A DNA stretch of 40,263 nt. Origin: Flavobacteriaceae bacterium (GTDB lineage: Bacteria; Bacteroidota; Bacteroidia; Flavobacteriales; Flavobacteriaceae). The translations under genes were made by a program, and so were the position numbers. The stretch spans positions 1-40,263 of the forward strand of contig JAPOSZ010000019.1 of assembly GCA_026709415.1 (NCBI GenBank). The letters are read 5' to 3'. Below are positions 36,100-40,263 of this stretch, in pieces; position 1 is the stretch's first letter; every line of letters begins with the position of its first letter. The notes under the pieces were generated by a model. It made no database searches. It had not been told where the DNA came from and saw nothing but the letters and a program-made list of their open reading frames with translations.

Positions 36100-36151
36100 A
36101 TTTATGTAATGCATTTATGGTTATTGTAACTCTTTGAATCATATTGTATTT

Positions 36152-36180
36152 GTCGGAAATTGTTTGCCGCATTTTCCGAC
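36152..36180. promoter_or_regulatory. Stem-loop between fecR and susC
   Basis: Perfect eight-base arms gtcggaaa (36152-36159) and tttccgac (36173-36180) enclose a 13-base loop in the 194-base gap between fecR and susC. On the sense (minus) strand no T run follows, so it is not a classical terminator of fecR. It may act as an mRNA processing or stabilising element or as an operator. Confidence 0.5.
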
Positions 36181-36293
36181 TTTTTGTATTTTTTATTTTA
36201 TATCCAATGTTTTTACTTCGAATGATTGGGTTGTTTATCCATTTTTATTGATCACTCCATCAGAAATGATATAGAATTTCACTTATGTAAAAT

Positions 36294-37466
36294 TCAGTAT
36301 ATGATGACCGTGTTGTCTTTAATTTGATAATCTAAGCCTAATATTTTATCGAGATACCTCAAAACATTTTCAACTGGTTCTTGTTTAAAAGTTGCATTGA
36401 ATAGAATGTCATTCAACTCTTCATCATGATTCACGATGGTGATGTTATAATGTCTCTCAAATGTTTTGAGCATGTTTTCCAAAGAGCTTGATCTAAACAA
36501 AAGATTTCCGTACCTCCAAGAGATGTATTGTTCTATGTCTACCTTTTCAACAAATATCTCGGCATTTAATTCTTTGCTTAATTGGCCTTTATCGCCTTGT
36601 TGTAAAATCAAAGGAGATTTATCTGTAGTAGGATCAGCATTTTTGGTTAGTTGTACAGAACCTTCAACCAAAACCACATGGGTCGAAGAGTCATCGGCAT
36701 AAGACGAGACATTGAACTCCGTACCTAACACTTGTACATGAATACCCTCTGTGTTGACAACAAAGGGCATCATTTCATCTTTTGCAACTTTAAAGTAGGC
36801 CTCGCCACTTAAATAAACCTGTCTCATGCCTTTAGAACTTGCAAAGTCAACTGGATATTTTATTGAACTTCCAGAATTTAGATGTATTAAACTGCCATCA
36901 GAAAGTAGCAATTCAAATCTTTTTCCGTTTGGTACTGTTAATGTATTATACGTTAACTCTTCTGAAATTCCATGAGCATTATATACTAATTTATTTCCAT
37001 AGTGACTACCAATCACATTCCCTTTCTTATCTATCAAACTCTTCGAATCGTCATCCTGAATCACTTCTATGGAACCATCTTCAAGTTCTAAAGTGATGCT
37101 TTCATCTGGAATAATTAAAGTTTCCTCTTGCGTCATTCTGAAATAACTATATCCCGCTAATGCCACAAGACCTATGGATACTGCAGCAACTTTTGACCAT
37201 GCGGGCCAATGCTTTTTCTTTTTTGATGAAACCCGTTCTTTGAGGAGAACTTGATCCATGATTTTCTCAAATAATTCATTGGATAAGATGTTTTTGTCAT
37301 TAAAGTCCTTGTCCACCGATATTTTCCAATAATGATCTAATGTTTCTTTTATTTCATCCGTATTCTGGTTACTTTTCAAATAACGATACAATACTTCAAG
37401 TTCTTTTTTAGTCGCTGTGTCATTGGTGTATTTAAACAGTAAGTCTTTTATTTTTTTGTCCGACAT
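36294..37466 (-). CDS. FecR-family anti-sigma / sigma regulator
   Basis: This 390-residue protein has a cytoplasmic N-terminal part that would bind an ECF sigma factor, a single transmembrane helix at about 92-110 (VAAVSIGLVALAGYSYF), a periplasmic FecR domain (about 175-275: TLTVPNGKRFELLLSDGS, YLSGEAYFKVAKDE, VLGTEFNVSSYADD) and the C-terminal STN-like domain usual in Bacteroidota (SLENMLKTFERHYNITI, LDYQIKDNTVIIY). It should relay occupancy of the SusC STN domain to a sigma factor. The ECF sigma gene that normally precedes fecR is absent from the window; upstream lies only gene-poor sequence and a restriction-modification operon. Confidence 0.94.
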   Translation of the reverse strand: MSDKKIKDLLFKYTNDTATKKELEVLYRYLKSNQNTDEIKETLDHYWKISVDKDFNDKNILSNELFEKIMDQVLLKERVSSKKKKHWPAWSKVAAVSIGLVALAGYSYFRMTQEETLIIPDESITLELEDGSIEVIQDDDSKSLIDKKGNVIGSHYGNKLVYNAHGISEELTYNTLTVPNGKRFELLLSDGSLIHLNSGSSIKYPVDFASSKGMRQVYLSGEAYFKVAKDEMMPFVVNTEGIHVQVLGTEFNVSSYADDSSTHVVLVEGSVQLTKNADPTTDKSPLILQQGDKGQLSKELNAEIFVEKVDIEQYISWRYGNLLFRSSSLENMLKTFERHYNITIVNHDEELNDILFNATFKQEPVENVLRYLDKILGLDYQIKDNTVIIY

Positions 37467-37879
37467 TTAAAAAATATTATTTGTATTCATGATTCTCACA
37501 TTATAATACGATGTATCGCTAGTAAAGTCCCTTGAATTGAGAATTTAAATTTCTAGTATTGGAAATTCGATGTGCCATCGTTTATATCGAATTGTTTGAG
37601 TTATAATCTGACACTTATTCGTGTTTTGTATTTTTTCTTTATTTCTTGCCTTTATGATCCATTTTTATCATAGCACGATATATCAAAGTCGTTTTGATTT
37701 ACCGGAAATAGGATTAAAAAACCTCAAAAAAGATTCAAAGTTTTTGGTAAGCCAGCCAATCCAAATGATTATCAACGGCCAACAGAAAAAACAATCAAAA
37801 CCATTGGTTCCTTATCGTTCTCTTTAAAAAACGGGGCTTATATACCTGAGTGCCCAAACTCTACTTAAAAAAAAGAAAA
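37467..37879. other. Gene-poor region upstream of fecR
   Basis: About 410 bases between fecR and the small AT-hook-like gene hold no convincing gene. A plus-strand frame from GTG 37621 to 37827 (68 codons) has no recognisable domain or start context and I do not call it. The promoter of fecR must lie in the first 150 bases. No ECF sigma relic is recognisable. Confidence 0.5.
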
Positions 37880-37899
37880 TCACTTCACCTTTTCAGGTG
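37862..37899 (-). terminator. Probable terminator of the restriction-modification operon
   Basis: On the minus strand, cacct and aggtg (plus 37895-37899 and 37886-37890) form a five-bp stem with a four-base loop overlapping the end of the small gene. A T-rich run (plus-strand A run 37868-37879) follows. The stem is short, so support is moderate. Confidence 0.45.
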
Positions 37900-38029
37900 G
37901 TGTTGATAATATCAATTTTGCTAATGCTTCTGGTGATTCGGCTGGTATGGATTGAGATAAGTTGAGAATATCCCTTGTTTTAGGACGACCACGGGGGTTT
38001 TTAGGTTTCAAATGAGTTTTAGATTTCAT
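37880..38029 (-). CDS. Small AT-hook-like protein in the restriction-modification operon
   Basis: ATG 38029 begins a 49-residue frame six bases after the end of the endonuclease, ending at TGA 37880-37882. The N-terminal part is strongly basic: MKSKTHLKPKNPRGRPKTRD. It contains PRGRPK, the core of an AT-hook minor-groove DNA-binding motif. The second half (SIPAESPEALAKLILSTPPE) could form a short helix. I know no named family. Its position on the same strand directly behind the endonuclease suggests it belongs to the operon, perhaps as a DNA-binding or control protein. A short hairpin with a downstream T run closes the transcript. Confidence 0.6.
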   Translation of the reverse strand: MKSKTHLKPKNPRGRPKTRDILNLSQSIPAESPEALAKLILSTPPEKVK

Positions 38030-38034
38030 CTCGA

Positions 38035-39127
38035 TTATTTATTGAGTTCGTTCCACTTATGTTTTAAGTTGTATGGAATATCAGTATCTTTATCTAATAA
38101 ATCGACATAATTGTGAACAAAATGATCGGGGTTTTTAATGAGGCGAAGATAATATTTTAAAGTAGACGCCACTCCATTTAAAATGACTTGGCAACCATAT
38201 TTATTTTTAATTTCAATAATCATTTCAGTTATTTTATTTATACTCTCAGCCGTTATTGACTTTTCATTTGTACTAAGAATATAATAAGTTTTCATTCCAG
38301 AAGAAATGATTTTTTCTTTTAATTGAATAAGTAATTCTGAAGTTAATTGAATATCATGCTTTATTTCTATTGCTTCAAAAACATTACCATCATTATCTTG
38401 TACTTGTATGTCACCAAACCGACCTGATTTCAAATCTGATGAATTATGTGGCATTAGATCTAATAAATCACATCCTTTAAATTTTTTCATTTCTATAATG
38501 ACACAAGAATAAATAGCATAAATAGCTAAAACGGGTAATTTTGATGCCCATTGTGTTTTATCGTTCCAATGTGATTCTATAATTTTTACGATATTATTAA
38601 TTGATCGACCAGTTGGTTTTACTAGAGAAAGATTAACTGATTTTGTTCGCCATTTTAAAAGTAACTGTAATGTATAAACAACACATTTTTTTGCGTTTTG
38701 ATGGCACCCCCCCCCTATTTTTTTCTTCTATTGAATGGATAAGGTTCAAAAATTTTTCTTTCAAAGATTTTGGGGTAATCTTACCTGGATAACTTGAATC
38801 ATAAGGGTGTGGCTGTTCAAAAGAACGAGTTAACCATCCTGATTCTTTATTGTGAGAAAAGTTCTCTTTTGTTAAAAAGGGGGTTATGATCTTTGTATCA
38901 AGAGTACGCCCCGAAAACCCCCCTTCCATTCCATCTTGATGTTTACGTATGTCTTGAAAAGGATTTTCTATTTTCTTATACAATAAAGTAAGCGTGACAG
39001 ATACACACGATTTATTTTTGCCCTTATACGCACAATCAACTATGTGTTCAATAGATTCTTTTTGTTTGGAACCTATTCCAACACATTCCATTTGTTTCGC
39101 TTCCTCTAAAAGACTATTAAGTATCAT
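38035..39127 (-). CDS. Type II restriction endonuclease split by a nine-G tract (phase-variable candidate, OFF)
   Basis: ATG 39127 opens a frame reading ENPFQDIRKHQDGMEGGFSG, LDTKIITPFL and SGWLTRSFEQPHPYDSSYPG up to the tract. Frame 1 then runs into TAA-terminated nonsense (ending at 38633). At the tract (plus-strand C run 38707-38715, nine bases) the loss of one base switches to a frame open to 38035. That frame reads VVYTLQLLLKWRTKSVNLSL, KPTGRSINNIVKII, LPVLAIYAIYSC, then SGRFGDIQVQD and FEAIEIKHDIQLT, with D...E-x-K like a PD-(D/E)xK nuclease. An internal ATG at 38490 could give only the last 151 residues. The sequence resembles, from memory, the SacI-type endonuclease family. It overlaps the methylase end by 11 bases. 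Confidence 0.75.
38707..38715 (-). repeat. Nine-G homopolymer (coding strand) at the endonuclease frameshift
   Basis: The plus strand has nine C at 38707-38715, giving nine G on the sense strand inside codons for NRGG. The reading frame of the endonuclease changes exactly here, as expected for slipped-strand length variation. Confidence 0.85.
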
Positions 39128-40181
39128 TTTCTTCTTGAATTTTCTTAATTCTTAACTTAGCCATTTGACAATACTCTGGATCAATATCGATTCCTACAAA
39201 ATGTCTATTCTCTTTTAAGGCAGCGACAGCACTTGTTCCACTCCCAATATATGGATCCAATACCAAACCATTTAATGGACAAAGCATCTTTATGAATTCT
39301 CTAATAATTTTTTCAGGAAAAATTGCGGTATGCTTTATTCCAGGAATAGATTCTACTGGACATTGAATAACATCTCTTTTTATAGAGTTACCATAAATTC
39401 TAATAATTGTAAAGCCTTGATTTTTAATTTGTGAGTTACGTCCCCCTTGTTCACCACCAAATGCTTTTGCGTGTATATCTCTAATTTTCATACGAAATCC
39501 TTGAATTTTCCCACAATGAACCTCATAGATAACGTCATCTAATGCCTTGTTAGCTTTACTTTTTTCATCATCATTTAAATTTGATTTTCCTAAAAGAATT
39601 CGATATTTACTCCCTAATTTTGATGTAGGTTTCGAATGATTATTTTTTTTATCAACTTGATAAAACTGGTCTCTCTCATAATAATAGTCATTTGTTTTAA
39701 CGAAATGAAAAAAGGGTTCTGTACTATTAATCAATCGTCTATTAAATTGTCTAGGAATTGGATTTGATTTAACCCATGTGATATTATTAACTAATTGTAT
39801 AGATGAGATTTCATTTGCCTTTATCGCAAATTTAAATGGAATTAATGATAAAGAATTATTGATGTATTTATCTCCAATATTGTATACAATACTCCCGGTT
39901 GGTTTAATGACTCTTATAGCTTGATAAAATGTATCCATTAAAGAATCAATATAATAATCTATAGAATATTCAATTCCTATGCTTTTAGACGCTCCGTTGT
40001 AACTTCTTTGCTTGAAGTATGGAGGAGAAGTGATAATAAAATCTACTGAATTTTCTGGAAACTGATTTAAAAGGAAACTTGAATCACCGCATTGAATAGA
40101 ATCGACCAAGCATTTATTTATTTTATTATCAGAAATATAGTTTGATGACTTTGAAAGTGGCGTAGCAATGGTACTTATCAT
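39117..40181 (-). CDS. DNA methyltransferase (beta class, N4-cytosine type likely)
   Basis: The preferred start is ATG 40179-40181 (354 residues); a TTG one codon earlier is also in frame. Motif IV is DFIITSPPYFKQRSY near residue 50 and motif I is LVLDPYIGSGTSAVAA near the C-terminus, followed by GIDIDPEYCQMA. The order (IV then I) is that of beta-class amino-methylases. SPPY is more typical of N4-cytosine than N6-adenine enzymes. It protects host DNA from the endonuclease encoded directly downstream (11-base overlap). Its frame is intact, so host protection would persist whichever state the endonuclease tract is in. The protein has no relation beyond common motifs to the broken methylase near 22 kb. 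Confidence 0.92.
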   Translation of the reverse strand: MISTIATPLSKSSNYISDNKINKCLVDSIQCGDSSFLLNQFPENSVDFIITSPPYFKQRSYNGASKSIGIEYSIDYYIDSLMDTFYQAIRVIKPTGSIVYNIGDKYINNSLSLIPFKFAIKANEISSIQLVNNITWVKSNPIPRQFNRRLINSTEPFFHFVKTNDYYYERDQFYQVDKKNNHSKPTSKLGSKYRILLGKSNLNDDEKSKANKALDDVIYEVHCGKIQGFRMKIRDIHAKAFGGEQGGRNSQIKNQGFTIIRIYGNSIKRDVIQCPVESIPGIKHTAIFPEKIIREFIKMLCPLNGLVLDPYIGSGTSAVAALKENRHFVGIDIDPEYCQMAKLRIKKIQEENDT

Positions 40182-40263
40182 CAAATAATTTTATAACTCG
40201 GATTACTTTTTATCAACGTTTGGTATGTCAATCGCTTTCCTTCAAATCCTGAAGCCATTTGAT
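40181..40263 (-). CDS. C-terminal end of an upstream gene (partial)
   Basis: A frame open from the window edge reads QMASGFEGKRLTYQTLIKSN followed by PSYKII and stops at TGA 40181-40183. That stop overlaps the methylase ATG by one base (TGATG), a common sign of translational coupling. The other frames also carry short open stretches, so the call is tentative. If real it would be a third protein of the restriction-modification operon. Confidence 0.35.
   Translation of the reverse strand, partial: QMASGFEGKRLTYQTLIKSNPSYKII

Noticed and set aside
37621-37827. Plus-strand 68-codon frame as a gene
   Set aside because: It has a GTG start in an AT-rich leader region, no recognisable domain and no partner. 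It is likely chance.
1-40263. CRISPR array or rRNA genes
   Set aside because: No regularly spaced direct repeats and no rRNA-like sequence were seen.

Overview
The window looks like chromosomal DNA of a member of the Bacteroidota. It is AT-rich and carries several hallmarks of that phylum: a type IX secretion (T9SS) sorting domain, a SusC/SusD outer-membrane import pair with a FecR-type regulator, a split transketolase, a tgt-LptG gene pair, and repeated matches to the Bacteroidota promoter -7 element TAnnTTTG. Class or genus cannot be settled from sequence alone.

Layout. 1-5.9 kb: a coiled-coil lipoprotein cut by the left edge, then a coupled pair on the minus strand, a 1,292-residue secreted metzincin protease and a fibronectin-like surface protein. 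6-7.4 kb: an aspartic-protease-like/RimK ATP-grasp fusion. 7.39-8.05 kb: a decayed insertion element with perfect 15-bp inverted ends and a 5-bp target duplication. 8.1-18.5 kb: mostly housekeeping genes (small lipoprotein, dnaB, accA, LptG-type permease, tgt, transketolase halves, a beta-barrel protein, an FKBP lipoprotein, an Hsp15-like S4 protein, a PyrR-like enzyme at 18.5-19.0 kb), broken by a MNT/HEPN toxin-antitoxin remnant. 19.1-25.5 kb: a graveyard holding two decayed paralogues of an uncharacterised ATPase, a dead MvaI/BcnI-like restriction-modification pair and a shredded IS5-type transposase, with intact aroK and tRNA-Lys between them. 25.6-37.5 kb: a sugar-scavenging region made of an AGE-type epimerase, a DUF4434 glycosidase-like protein, a sugar porter and an FAD oxidoreductase, followed after a strong terminator by oppositely oriented susD, susC and fecR. 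37.9-40.3 kb: a second restriction-modification operon.

How it fits together. The 25.6-37.5 kb block reads as one uptake and catabolism unit: SusC/SusD import a glycan across the outer membrane, FecR senses SusC, the MFS porter crosses the inner membrane, and the epimerase and Tat-type exported enzymes process the sugar. No ECF sigma gene lies next to fecR.

The most notable signal is in the right-hand restriction-modification operon. The endonuclease is split at a run of nine G residues on its coding strand. Losing one G would join both halves into one open frame of about 363 codons, the pattern expected of a phase-variable (currently OFF) restriction enzyme. A previously unmarked 49-residue AT-hook-like protein follows it. 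Runs of eight or nine G/C also sit in dnaB, accA, susC and one intergenic region, so the tract is suggestive rather than conclusive.
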